Of a stretch of DNA of 64,000 nt, positions 22,818-34,162 are shown in pieces. The stretch's first letter is position 1, and each line of letters starts with the position of its first letter. The stretch spans positions 248,001 to 312,000 of the forward strand of contig JAIUCV010000102.1 of the NCBI GenBank assembly GCA_026724425.1, given 5' to 3'. This DNA comes from Erythrophleum ivorense. Taxonomy: Eukaryota; Streptophyta; Magnoliopsida; Fabales; Fabaceae. The notes beneath the pieces are model-generated. The model had not been told where the DNA came from. It made no database searches and saw only the letters and a list, made by a program, of their open reading frames with translations. The translations under genes and the position numbers were made by a program.

Positions 22818-25052
22818 ATGGCAACCGTCTCGTCCCCCCCTTCTTCTCCCTGGCCAAATCCCAACCCTAATCCCGATTCTACGTCTCCCTCTGATGCCGA
22901 CTCTACTTTCCCCTCGCACCGCGATCAGGGAGATGACACCGAGTCCCTCGATTCCTTCTCCTCCATGAATCTCAACTCCGAAGAGGTTAATCGGAATTCT
23001 GATCGGATTCCGGATTCTAACCGGGACGTTAGTAATCAAACGCCTATCTCTCCAAATTTACCGACGACTCCTCCTCCGTCCTTGCTCTACCTCTCCTTTA
23101 ACCAGGACCACGCTTGCTTCGCTGTCGGAACCGATCGCGGCTTCCGGATCCTTAATTGCGATCCGTTTCGCGAGATTTTCCGGCGTGATTTCGATCGTGG
23201 GGGTGGGGTTGCCGTCGTGGAGATGCTTTTCAGATGCAATATATTAGCCCTGGTAGGTGGTGGACCTGATCCCCAATATCCGCCAAACAAGGTCATGATT
23301 TGGGACGATCACCAGAGCCGATGTATTGGAGAACTCTCTTTCAGGTCTGATGTTCGATCGGTTCGGCTTAGGAGGGATCGGATTATAGTGGTTCTGGAGC
23401 AGAAGATTTTTGTGTACAACTTCGCGGACCTGAAGCTGCTGCATCAGATTGAGACCATCGCGAACCCGAAGGGCTTATGCGCCGTTTCTCAGGGTGCTGG
23501 TTCTATGGTATTGGTATGCCCAGGCTTGCAGAAAGGTCAAGTTCGGATCGAACACTACGCCTCTAAACGGACCAAATTCATCATGGCTCACGATTCTAGG
23601 ATTGCTTGCTTCGCTCTCACGCAGGATGGCCATTTGTTGGCCACGGCCAGCTCCAAGGGTACTCTGGTTCGGGTGTTCAATACTGTTGATGGCACCTTGC
23701 GGCAAGAGGTAACATATAACGCTTTTACGCTATTAATTCATCGAAAGTCTTTCTCTTTATGGATACTTGTCTATTTGTCGATGTAAAGAATCCTGCTTTC
23801 TGATTCTGAGAATGAACTATGCAAAGTAGAGTAGGACTGGATCTAGATGCAGAGAAGTTCATCTATATAGCCTCAGTGGCTGTGAGCTGAGTTACTTGCT
23901 ATTAGTGGATGTGTGTTAGAGGCCGATACTTTGAACTTGTCTAAAGTTCAGCGAGCGTGTTATTCTCTGTGGATTCCTTTCGTTTTTGACCCCAAAACCC
24001 AACATCTTAGATGGTACTTATGATATATTGCTGAGGGTGAGACATGTTGCGGGAAAAGGATCCATCTTTTGTTTACCCTCGTAATAGTCTGAAACCATTA
24101 GGGTCGTTGATGAATCCATTAGCATGAGCAATCGTTATTGGAAAACATGTGGTCGTTTATATTTCAGCTGATCTTGTTCCTTAAGCTGCACATGGTTCTA
24201 TTTCTGTTCTTCGGAGTCACTGAGTTAGATAAAGTTCTTCTACATCGGTTACTCCATAGAATAAAACTCCCAGTATCTATCTTATCATCTGTTAAAGGAT
24301 GTTGAAATCACTCATCCTGTACAAGCCTATGGAATTTGTGATTCTTATTTCTGATATTAGTGCCGTATGAGCTTGTAGTCCATGGTACAATAATACTAAT
24401 GCCACCATAATTTGACCGTACAGGTTAGGAGAGGTGCAGATAGAGCAGAGATCTATAGTTTGGCATTCTCTTCAAATGCTCAGTGGTTGGCGGTGTCAAG
24501 TGACAAAGGAACTGTCCATGTCTTTGGTCTCAAAGTCAACTCAGGCTCTCAAGTGAAAGACACACCTCGAATTGCATCTGATACTAGTCGCTCTGGCCCA
24601 TCCTCCCCATCCTCGTCTCTGTCATTATTCAAAGGTAACGATGGCCTAAACGCAAACTCAGTTGCTTTCACCACTTGATCCAGGATTCATACATGACTCT
24701 CTTGCTCTATTAGGCGTGTTGCCAAAGTATTTCAGCTCGGAATGGTCGGTAGCTCAGTTTCGGTTGGTTGAAGGAACACAGTACATTGTCGCCTTTGGTC
24801 ATCAGAAGAACACTGTTGTTATCCTTGGCATGGATGGGAGGTAAGCAAAATTAAAAAAAAAAAAAAAAAAAAAACTTGCAATTCCATTGAGAAACTTGAA
24901 TTCACAATTGAGTTATAAAGAGCTAATGACTTGGATTATGGTGTTTGTTGTTTTTGAACAGCTTCTACAGATGCCAGTTTGATCCGGTGAACGGTGGAGA
25001 AATGTCTCAACTTGAGTATCACAACTGTCTAAAACCGCCCTCTGTTTTCTAG
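22818..25052 (+). CDS. ATG18A: Autophagy protein ATG18a (PROPPIN, WD40)
   Basis: Seven-bladed WD40 beta-propeller that binds PI3P on the phagophore and, with ATG2, supports lipid transfer for autophagosome growth under starvation and stress. Exons 22818-23708, 24424-24634, 24714-24840 and 24962-25052 give 439 residues. A disordered Ser/Pro/Asp-rich N-terminus (about 1-85) precedes the propeller. The phosphoinositide-binding motif (F/L)RRG is VRRG here, at residues 298-301, right after the exon 1/2 junction. The C-terminus ends [20 protein letters not shown], as in plant ATG18a. A long A run sits in the last intron. Confidence 0.95.
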
Positions 25053-25367
25053 AAGCTTGGATTCTTCTTTAGTTCCTTCTCTTTCTCTCTTTCTCTGCTA
25101 CTTGAGTGGTGAGATTTGGTGCAACCGTGGTGTTTATGTATAGTTGTGTGTATAATAATGAAGGACTGAATGGTTCGTATCGCATAACTTGTAAAACCTT
25201 TGATCTCTAACCAACACTTATTTCAAGGCTCGCCACTCGTCAGTTTCTGTGTTCTCTACCAACATCAGTAGTGCAGATTTATTAAGTTTGACAAGTCATT
25301 CAAAGGTAATGGCGTCAATGTTTACAATTACACCAATTAAAAAAAAAAATAAAAAAATTAAAAAAAG
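25053..25367. other. ATG18a 3' flank
   Basis: 3'UTR and spacer. The A-rich end (25337-25366) serves as the oligo-T terminator of the minus-strand tRNA gene that follows. By memory of A. thaliana gene order, GSTF13 should lie to the right of here, but no glutathione transferase sequence is present. Confidence 0.5.
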
Positions 25368-25438
25368 TGCGCATCCAGGGAATCGAACCCTGGTCAGTAC
25401 CGTGGGAGGGTACTATGATACCACTACACCAGATGCGC
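25368..25438 (-). tRNA. tRNA-Gly (CCC)
   Basis: 71-nt cloverleaf on the minus strand. The acceptor stem is GCGCATC/GATGCGC, the D-loop contains GGTGTAGTGGTA (A box), and the anticodon stem-loop is GTACC-CTCCCAC-GGTAC with anticodon CCC. The T arm carries GGTTCGATTCC (B box). The discriminator is A. Downstream on this strand there is an oligo-T terminator. There is no intron. It is identical to the copy at 33888. Confidence 0.95.
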
Positions 25439-25628
25439 TTTTGATCCAAAAATAGTATTTTAACAATAAAACTTAAATTTTCAGCTGCTTTGGGGAAGTT
25501 TGCTTGTCTGTCGATTTTGACTTGTGTGGTTGTGTTTGAGTGCTGTTTATATTTTTACTAATCTATGCGAGTCTTTTTGTTCTTACAAGCTACATCTAAT
25601 CTAATACGATGAAACCATTTATTCATTA

Positions 25629-26560
25629 TTGAATAGACGAACTCAAACCAATACTGAACCAGAATCCGTAGTTACAGGAAGAAGCAGAGGAGTTTCTCTC
25701 CAGCTGAAGAATATCTTGAGGAACAACATCAATGGTACCATTGAGAAAACCAGTGTACCAAGAAGCAGAGAGCTTTGGAGATCTCTTGAGACCAGGATCG
25801 CTGAAATTCACAAAGTACAATCCGTAGCTGGTCTCATATCCAGTGGCGGATGTAGAACTATATTTAATGTGGGGCACGTAGTGTAAAAATTATTTAGATT
25901 AAGGACACTTAAATAAATTATATACTAATTACTTAAGAAAAAATTAAAATTAGTATGTGGCACATGCCACACCTTTGCTCTACGTGCGTCCGCCACTGCT
26001 CATATCTAGTCTCTGTCGAAAGAGAGAGAGAGATAGAGTTTGAGCGATTGAAATCGAATTTACGGTTTGAAAAATCGATTTGAGGATAAATCGGTTTTCA
26101 GAAATAACAAAGAAGGGTAAATTAGTCTTTTTCGTCGATTTTAACTCACGTGTTATTAAGAGATAACGATGATTTAATCTTCCATTTAACTCACTAACGG
26201 AGATTAATCCCGCGTTTGCAAAATTTTATAATTTAAAAGTTGATGTATTGTTCAAGGACCCAAAAATAGTTTGTGTATTTTTTTGGATCCAAAAAAGTTC
26301 ATATATTTTTTATCTAAATTTAATTAAATTTGTGTATTTTAAGGGTTTTTCCCAAATTAAAAACAGAGAGAAAGTTTGCATTTTTTGTTTTTTTTTAAGA
26401 AGAAGAAAACACAAAAGAATTGAATGGTTTAGTCGTTTTTCTTGGAATAAAAAAAAAGTAAAAGACCGATATTTAATTTTGTTGTTGAAAAAGCAATATT
26501 TTATTTTCTGATCTTTTTTCTTCCACATCTTTTTTTCCTTAGAGGGTATATTAAATCAAG
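25629..26560 (-). pseudogene. Remnant of a third GH1 beta-glucosidase gene
   Basis: The left part (about 25650-25840) is the end of the last exon on the minus strand, with YGLYFVNFSDPGLKRSPKLS to SASWYTGFLNGTIDVVPQDI, nearly identical to the two intact genes. The right part (about 26360-26560) has the start of a copy, ATG then QTFSLFLI (compare MQTFSLFSI of the gene at 33 kb), with promoter sequence matching the region upstream of 29608. Everything between the first codons and the last exon is gone. A hAT MITE sits at the internal break. Confidence 0.8.
25841..25998. mobile_element. 158-bp hAT-type MITE
   Basis: Terminal inverted repeats CAGTGGCGGA / TCCGCCACTG are flanked by the perfect 8-bp target duplication CTCATATC (25833-25840 and 25999-26006). 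The 8-bp duplication and CAGTGGCGGA ends are typical of hAT elements. There is no coding capacity, so it depends on a transposase from elsewhere. The target was the beta-glucosidase relic. Confidence 0.92.
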
Positions 26561-26713
26561 TGTAAACCATTGTGATGTGACTCACCAATACCAAATTTTC
26601 AAATTTCCGTAAAATTATAAGTAATTGGTATCCAATTTTCTAGTTCCCGAAAGGAAAACAATAAAATTAGTAGACCCCCTTGGCCTAGTGGTCAATCAAG
26701 GGGATTAATGCGT

Positions 26714-29608
26714 CTACAAAGAAGAAGAAGAAGCAGAGAAGTTGCTCTGCAACTGAGTAATATCTTGAGGAACAACATCGATGGTACCATTGAGAAAACC
26801 AGTGTACCAAGAAGCAGAGAGCTTTGGAGACCTCTTGAGACCAGGATCGCTGAAATTCACATAGTACAATCCAAAGCTGATCTCATATCCAGCTAATAAC
26901 TCGAACAAATCAATCATCGACCATACAAAGTAACCTCTTGTGTCCGATCCATTCCTAATCAGTCAAAAAAGATTCTGTCAGTAGAGTAAACTGGATTAAA
27001 CTAAATCACATCTACAAGAAAGACTAAAAGATGAAAAAGAAGGATGATCATACTTGATGGCGTTGAGCATCGCACCAATGTAAGCTTCAATGTATTCAAC
27101 TCTTTCTGAGTCTTGCAGCGTCGAGTTGTGTTTCATCGGGTAACCTGTGGTTTTTCAATAAAAAAAAAAAAAAATAGCAATTAGAAGAAGAAAATGCGCT
27201 TTCAACAGCAGAAAAAACAATATCTTTTTACCAAAAAAAAAAAAAAAAAAAAAAAACAGCAGAAAAAACAGAGTAAAAATTAACAAAAAAGAGAGAAATG
27301 AAATGGACCGTTTTCGAGAACGTAGATAGGAGGATTGTTATAGCTCTGTTTCATATACTCCAAGAAACTTTCAAAACCCCATGGAACAGACTCCCACTTC
27401 AAAAAAAAAAAAAAAAAAAAAAAAAGCAGTTGAATTAGTAAAACTTATAGATTCAAGAAGATCGATCAATAGCATTTTTTGTAGGTCTTACCGTATTGAA
27501 TGAAGAATTCCCAATGTCTGTCCAAAAATAAGAAGAATCATCAGCTAAAAGAGTCTTTTTCAATTGATTTATTGATAAAAATGGAAAAGAAAGTAAGCTT
27601 ACAGATCGTATCTATGCCCATGTCTGTAAAGAAGCTACTGTCGCTGGGAAGGAGAGAAGGTGTCGGTTCACTGTTTGTGACATAGACTGTCGTGTAGTGG
27701 ATTATTCCTACAAAGTCAGATGATCCTTTGACTTTCTCTGACTCTTCCTCCGTGAAAACTGGTAACCTCGATCCCACGATTCTCTTCATTACTTCCGGAT
27801 AGTCCCCAAACACCAAAGGCTTCAACATCCTTTGAGTTTGGTCATATCATCACATCAAAAATTTTTATCTAAAAAGTTACCGAAACAAAGAAAAGTTCTT
27901 TTTATTTTTTTATTCTCACCAGCCAGAGAAGAAATCTTTAGCTCTCTCAGTTGCGATTTCATCGTCTGTGGAGTTGGTATAAGGAGATAACCCAAATGCA
28001 TATATGCTAAGGCCTACGGATCCTCTCTGCTTACTCTGCACCATCATAATAAATTATGTTCATATGGATTTAAGGTTGAAGAGAGAAAATAGACATAATA
28101 TATATATATGGATACCTTGTACTTTAGTCTATACAATTTTGAAACAGAGGCATGAGCTAGCAACATGTTATGGCCTACAATATATGGTTCAGTAGAAGAA
28201 TTTCCAGTAGAGCAATTGATGAATTTGGTAGAAGAACAATGTCCAGGCGCCACAATTCCTTGGCTATAACCACCAATGGCGAATATATTAGCTTCATCGA
28301 TTGTAGTCCAAAACTTCACATCATCCCCAAACTCTCTGAAGCATACATCTGCAAAAGCAGTGAAGTCTTCTCTGCAACAACAATCTTTTTTTTTTAACTC
28401 ATCATAAAAAAAAAGTATTATATACTAAGACCTTTTGTTAGATCAGAAAAATCTACATGATTTTACGGTTGATCCATCCTCCGTACTCATCTTCAAGGGA
28501 CTGAGGAAAATCATAGTGGTGAAGTGTAACGTGTGGTTCGATTCCTGTTCACCAAAATTTCTAGCATAAGCAATCAATTAGGTTTAACTGTGATTATGTT
28601 TAAAGAAAAAAGTAATCTCACCATGGCTTCGTAGTTCTTTGATGAGGTTCTTGTAAAAATTTAAACCTTTTGGGTTGATTGGTCCTCTTCCATCTGAGAA
28701 ATCACACAGAGACAAAAAGAGGGTTTAAAGATCTACAGAAACAAGATCGCTAGTTACTTGTAAGTCAAGAAACCAAAACAAAAGAGTGAGTTACTTACTA
28801 GGTATAAGCCTTGTCCATGAGATAGAGATTCTGAATGCTTCTAAACCCATCTCTGCCATCAGCTTAACATCTTCCTGTATATAGGTCACAATAACATCGG
28901 ATTCGAGAAAACAAACTCCTCCAACAAGTATAAAACAAGCAAGGCAAAAAATGAAGAGAAAGAGAGAAACCTTGTATTTGTGATAACCATCGCATGCTAT
29001 ATCTCCATTACCTCTGTAATCTGCCAAAAAATCCATCTAATCAGACGAGTTCTCAGATAAATAAACCCATAAGTAATAACATAAAATTTGCACAAAAAAA
29101 AAAAAAGTAATAACATAAAATTCGTATATTAAAGCCAATTAAACTGAACCACACAGTAACTATGATATATTCGTCTTTCTGTTTTTGTAAAAAAACGTGT
29201 GAACATAAAACTACACAAGAATAGACAACTACACAAGAATAGACGAATGACAATTATGAATTCTCAGAACAAAATTATAATTTAATTAGATATAGAACAT
29301 ATTTTAAATGAAAATATATAAGGAGATGAGTGATGTTCACCAGAGTGGGAGAAAGTATCCCAGACGCTAGGAGTCCTTCCGTCTTCGTCTACAGCTCCTT
29401 CCCACTATTTTCCACAAATTCCAAACATGGTTAAACAAAAAAACAAAAAAAAAAAACGAAGAACACAGAAGAAGAGTGTAACCTGATAAGCTGAAGTGGC
29501 ACTCCCGAAGACGAAATCCTCAGGAAAGTCGTTTCTGGTGAAAGCGTCGCTGTAGCTTATTGCCAGAGCGATGACCAGAGAAATGAAAAACGGAGAGAAA
29601 ATTTGCAT
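26714..29608 (-). CDS. BGLU8: GH1 beta-glucosidase (BGLU8-like)
   Basis: Family 1 retaining beta-glucosidase, secreted (signal peptide about residues 1-22). Thirteen exons with intact GT-AG sites give 506 residues: 29608-29483, 29404-29341, 29020-28971, 28874-28799, 28693-28622, 28544-28457, 28371-28116, 28035-27920, 27829-27603, 27517-27492, 27396-27309, 27144-27054 and 26954-26714. The general acid/base Glu185 lies in TTIDEA, where the family motif is T(F/I)NEP, so the usually invariant Asn is Asp. The nucleophile is Glu395 in YVLENG. Next to it is an intact tandem paralogue sharing the exon structure. Such BGLU genes act on glycosides of defence or hormone compounds; the substrate here is not inferable. 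BGLU8 is assigned from gene order by memory. Confidence 0.9.
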
Positions 29609-30194
29609 TTTTTATTTTATTTTTAACACAAAATAATTGAATGGTTTAATCGTGTTCTTGGATGGAACGTAATTGGTTTAGAAGAGTAAAGACCGATATC
29701 TTCAATTTTTGTTGGTAAAGCGAGATTTTAATTTTCTGATCCTTCTTCTTCCACATGTATAAACGGACAATTCTATGACGAGGAACACTCAAGAAATATC
29801 TCCTTGTGATGTGATGCGACTCACCAATACAACTTATCAAAATTCTTTACGTAATTGTTTTCCGTTTTCTGATCACGGAAATTCATTGTATTTTTTTGTA
29901 ACAAAAATATGCGAATTTATTAAAAATCTCATCACATGTGCAAAATCTTTTATTTGTATGTACTAAATCGAAAAAGAAGAAAGAGTGGAGAAGAACACAT
30001 CTATGCACACTATCAAGTGGTGGTCAGTGGACCATTCCGAACAAAGACAAAAAATACATGAATATAAATCTCCAAGAAAAGTCAAAAACATATTTTAGTT
30101 CTGGTAAGCGAATATTTACTCCATTTTCAACCACCATAATCCTTTGATATATATATATATATATATATATATTCATATAATAAGTGCATTACAA
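29609..30194 (-). other. Spacer between the two beta-glucosidase genes
   Basis: The part next to 29608 is the BGLU8-like promoter and is similar to 26380-26640, upstream of the relic copy. A (TA)n microsatellite occupies about 30149-30172, just beyond the BGLU7-like 3' end. No gene is seen. Confidence 0.6.
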
Positions 30195-33017
30195 TTACAA
30201 TGAAGAGGAACCAGCAAATTTGCTCTGGAACCGAGCAATATCTTTAGTATCAACATCGATTGTACCATTGAGAAAACCAGTGTACCAAGAAGCAGAGAGC
30301 TTTGGAGACCTCTTGAGATTAGGATCGCTGAAATTCACATAGTACATTCCGTAGCTGTACGCGTATCCACTCAACAGCTCGTACAAATCTATCATCGACC
30401 ATACAAAGTAACCTCTTATGTCCGATCCATTCCTAATCAGTCGAATCAAGAAACAGAAAGTCAACTAAACCGGAGATAATTAAACCAATCAATCCTAATA
30501 TGAAAGAATAAAAAAAAAGTAGGACCATACTTGATGGCGTTGAGCACGGCACCAATGTAAGATTGAATATATTCAACGGTTTCTGCGTCTTGCAGCGTCG
30601 AACCATGTTTCATCGCGTTACCTGTGGTTTTAATTTTTTTTTTTTTATCATTGATCAGCATTATGTAGAATCTTAAGAACAAAAGTGATTTCAAGAAAAT
30701 GAAAAAAAATAACAGATTAATAAGAAAAAAAGGTGGACCATTTTCAAGAATGTAGATTGGAGGATTGTTATAGTTCTGCTTTAGATACTCCAAGACACTT
30801 TCAAGACCCCATGGCATAATATCCCACTTCAAAACAAAAGCAATCGAATTAGGAAAATTTCAAGATTCAAGAAGATCCACCAAAAGCTTTTTTTTTTTTT
30901 TTTTTTTGGTGCATATTTTCAGGTCTTACCGTAAAGAATGTAGAATTCCCAATGACTGTAAGAAGATAAATTATCAGCTAAAAGAGTCGGAGAGGCCTTT
31001 TTCAATTGACTGATGATGAAAATGGTAAAGAAAGAAGCTTACAAAGAGTCTCGGCGCCCATGTCTGCAAAGAAGTCTTGTCTGGTGGGAAGAGGAGAAAG
31101 TGTGGGTTTACTGTTTTTGACATAGACTGTCATGTAGTGGATTATTCCTACAAAGTCAGATGATCCTCTGACTTGCTCTGACTCTTCCTCTGTGAATACT
31201 GGTAACCTCGATCCCAAGATTCTCTTCATTACTTCCGGATAGTCCCCAAACACCAAAGGCTTCAACATCCTGGTTTAATATATTATATAATCCATTCTCA
31301 GTCATCAGATTTTTTATCTATAAACTTACTGAAACAAAGAAAACTTCTTATTTTTATTTTCCTCACCAGCCAAATAAGAAATCTCTAGCTCTCTGAGTTG
31401 CGATTTCATCGTCCTTGGAGTTAGTATAAGGAGTTAACCCGAATGCATATATGCTAAGGCCTACGGATCCTCTCTGCTTACTCTGCACCATCACATGAAT
31501 TATGTTCATACGGATTTTAGGTTTAGGGTTTTAAGAGCAAAAAATAGATATATGTGTATACCTTGTACTTTAGTCTATACAATTTTGAAGCAGATGCATG
31601 AGCTAGTAACATGTTATGGCCTGCAATATATGGTTCAGTAGAAGAGTTTCCAGTAGAGCATTTGAAGAATTCGTTGGAAGAACAATGTCCAGGAGGCGCA
31701 AATCCTTCGCTGTAAGAAGCAATGGCGAATATTGTAGCCTCATTGATTGTAGTCCAAAACTTCACATCATCTCCAAACTCTCTGAAGCATACATCTGCAA
31801 AAGCAGTGAAGTCTTTTCTGCAACAAAAATATTTTCTTCTTTCAATTCATCTTAAAGAGTGTATATATATATAAATATATAATAAGACCATGTTAAATCA
31901 GAATCTTTTTTTGATTCTTTACATGACTCTGCGGTCGACCCATCCTCCGTACTCATCTTCAAGAGTCTGAGGAAGATCATAGTGGTAAAGTGTAACGTGT
32001 GGTTCGATTCCTGTTTGTAGTTTTTGCCAAAATTTATATCAGAAACTGTGAATTAGCTTTAACTGCAATTTTTAAGTTAAGTTTAAGGAAAAGGTAAAAA
32101 AAAATCTGACCATGGTTGCGTAGTTCTTTGATGAGGTTTTTGTAAAATCTTAAACCTTTTGGGTTTATTGGTCCTCTTCCACCTGATAAATCACACATAG
32201 ACAAAAAAAAGGGTTTAAGATGTACAGAAACTAGATCATTACTCGTAAATTCAAGAATCCAAAAGAGTGAGTTACTTACTAGGTATAAGCCTGGTCCATG
32301 AGATAGAGAATCTGAATGATTCCAAACCCAGCTCTGTCATCAGCTTAACATCTTCCTGTACATGTCACAGTAACATCAAATATGAGAAAACAGAGCCAGA
32401 GACTTAGAGTAACTTCTTCAACAAGTAAATAGCTGGGCAGAGCCAAAAAAATAAAAATAAAGAGAGAGATGAGACCTTGTATTTGTGATACCCATCACAT
32501 GCTATATCTCCATTGCCATTGTTATCTGCAAATTTTTCAATCGAGATCTATGAGTCTAATTAAACGAATTCTCAGATGGAAACACAGAGTAAACCTATGA
32601 GATATGAAACTCATATTTGTGATAACCATCACATCCTCTATGAACATTAACTAGACAAAAAGACGAATGATGATATTAATTATGAATTGCCAGTGTAAAT
32701 TAGTGATACATTTTAAAAATATATAAAAAAATTGCTTACTAGAATGGGAGAAAGTATCCCAGACACTAGGAGTCCTTCCATCTTCATCAACAGCTCCTTC
32801 CCACTATTTCCCACAAATTCCAAGTTAACATCCCAAAACGAAATAAAAATAAAAATTAAAGAAGGCAGAAAATAAATAAGCAGAGTGGAACCTGATAAGC
32901 AGAAGTGGCGGCTCCGAAGAGGAAATCTTCTGGAAAATCATTTCTGGTGAAAGCATCGCTGTAGCCTGTTGCCAAAACGATGACTAGAGAAATAGAAAAC
33001 AGAGAGAAAGTTTGCAT
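30195..33017 (-). CDS. BGLU7: GH1 beta-glucosidase (BGLU7-like)
   Basis: Tandem paralogue of the preceding gene with the same 13-exon structure, 505 residues and no lesion: 33017-32892, 32803-32740, 32525-32476, 32355-32280, 32182-32111, 32010-31923, 31817-31562, 31482-31367, 31269-31043, 30955-30930, 30826-30739, 30621-30531 and 30432-30195. It has a signal peptide (about 1-22). The acid/base Glu185 is in TTINEA with the conserved Asn present, and the nucleophile Glu395 is in YILENG. An N-glycosylation-rich stretch CSTGNSSTEPY follows the acid/base segment. The protein is expected in the secretory pathway or apoplast/vacuole. The aglycone preference is unknown. Confidence 0.91.
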
Positions 33018-33887
33018 TTTTTTACTTTTATTTTCCTGCCTTTCGATCTGAGTTCGAGAGAGAAGAGAACAAATAAATAATTGAAAGGGTAACGTAAAAG
33101 TCGTTTTCTGAGGAATGACCCGACCGACCTATCTTTGATTCTTTTTGAATAGCTTCTTCCACTCGTTGAAAGCGACAACCAACCAAGGGCTTGAGAATGG
33201 AGGATCGGAGAGAAAGGTGGTTCGTTCGATTCCGTAGTGCGGATGACACGTACGCATTTAAATCACCATTCAACGTTTTACTTAACTAAACGGAACACTT
33301 CTTTTTATTTTGTAAAACTATTAAAATATTCAAGTATCCGTTTCTCGGTGAAGACTGATGTGTAATGTGACCGACATTCATTCAAAATCCTGTAATCTGT
33401 ATTTCCATTTTTAGATTGCTATAACAACTCCACATTCACGCAATACTTGATAACAGTATAAACACATCACAGTTTTTTTATTTTTAAAAAAATAACAAAA
33501 TAGGGATGAATATTTTACTTTGTGAAAATAGTAAGGATACATGTGTGAAGAAGATCTTTTATTTCTCAGATATCTTTATGTACAATCAAATTATTTTTTG
33601 AAAAACTAAATATTGTGAGTGAGCTGAATTTATTTTGATTTTTCGATTTTTTAACATTATTGTCTTGAATTAGGCAGACGACAAAACATCAATGCACCAC
33701 TGGGTCCACCCCCCATCAAAGAGAACCCAATGATTTTAAATCTTCAATACAATTCCAATTCTATTTCTCCTCCTTCTTTTTTTTTATACAATGATTAATA
33801 CTTGTTTTGTGAATGAAAATTTGCATAATAACGTGTCTACAATCTCTTAAGATATTTTTATGTAAAGAAAGATTAAAAAAAAAAAAA
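33018..33887 (-). other. BGLU7-like upstream region
   Basis: Promoter side of the minus-strand gene, AT-rich. It ends in an A run that is the terminator of the next minus-strand tRNA gene. No gene is seen. Confidence 0.5.
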
Positions 33888-33958
33888 TGCGCATCCAGGG
33901 AATCGAACCCTGGTCAGTACCGTGGGAGGGTACTATGATACCACTACACCAGATGCGC
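33888..33958 (-). tRNA. tRNA-Gly (CCC), second copy
   Basis: Identical over 71 nt to the tRNA at 25368-25438, with the same anticodon CCC, A box, B box and oligo-T terminator on the minus strand. Homology hardly extends beyond the gene. The two copies bracket the whole beta-glucosidase cluster in the same orientation. Confidence 0.95.
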
Positions 33959-34003
33959 TTTTGGCATCTTAATACACAAGTGTTTTTATATACAATCTAA
34001 GTA

Positions 34004-34162
34004 AAAACTTGTAGTGATTTAAACTTATATCTTATGGTTTGAAAAATTGGGCCCTCTAAAACTTGTAGTGATTTAAACTTATATCTTATGGTTTGAAAAA
34101 TTGGGCCCTCTAAAACTTGTAGTGATTTAAACTTATATCTTATGGTTTGAAATTGGGCCCTC
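34004..34162 (+). repeat. Three tandem copies of a 54-bp unit
   Basis: A unit beginning AAAACTTGTAGTGATTTAAA and ending in TTGGGCCCTCT repeats with a 54-bp period. The third copy lacks four A/T bases. Each copy carries a palindromic GGGCCC, so it also triplicates a site II-like motif. The near identity suggests recent amplification. Confidence 0.92.

Noticed and set aside
26672..26706. TTGGCCTAGTGGTCAATCAA, similar to a tRNA A box and possibly a SINE start
   Set aside because: No B box, tail or target duplication nearby; it lies in the 3' flank of the BGLU8-like gene.
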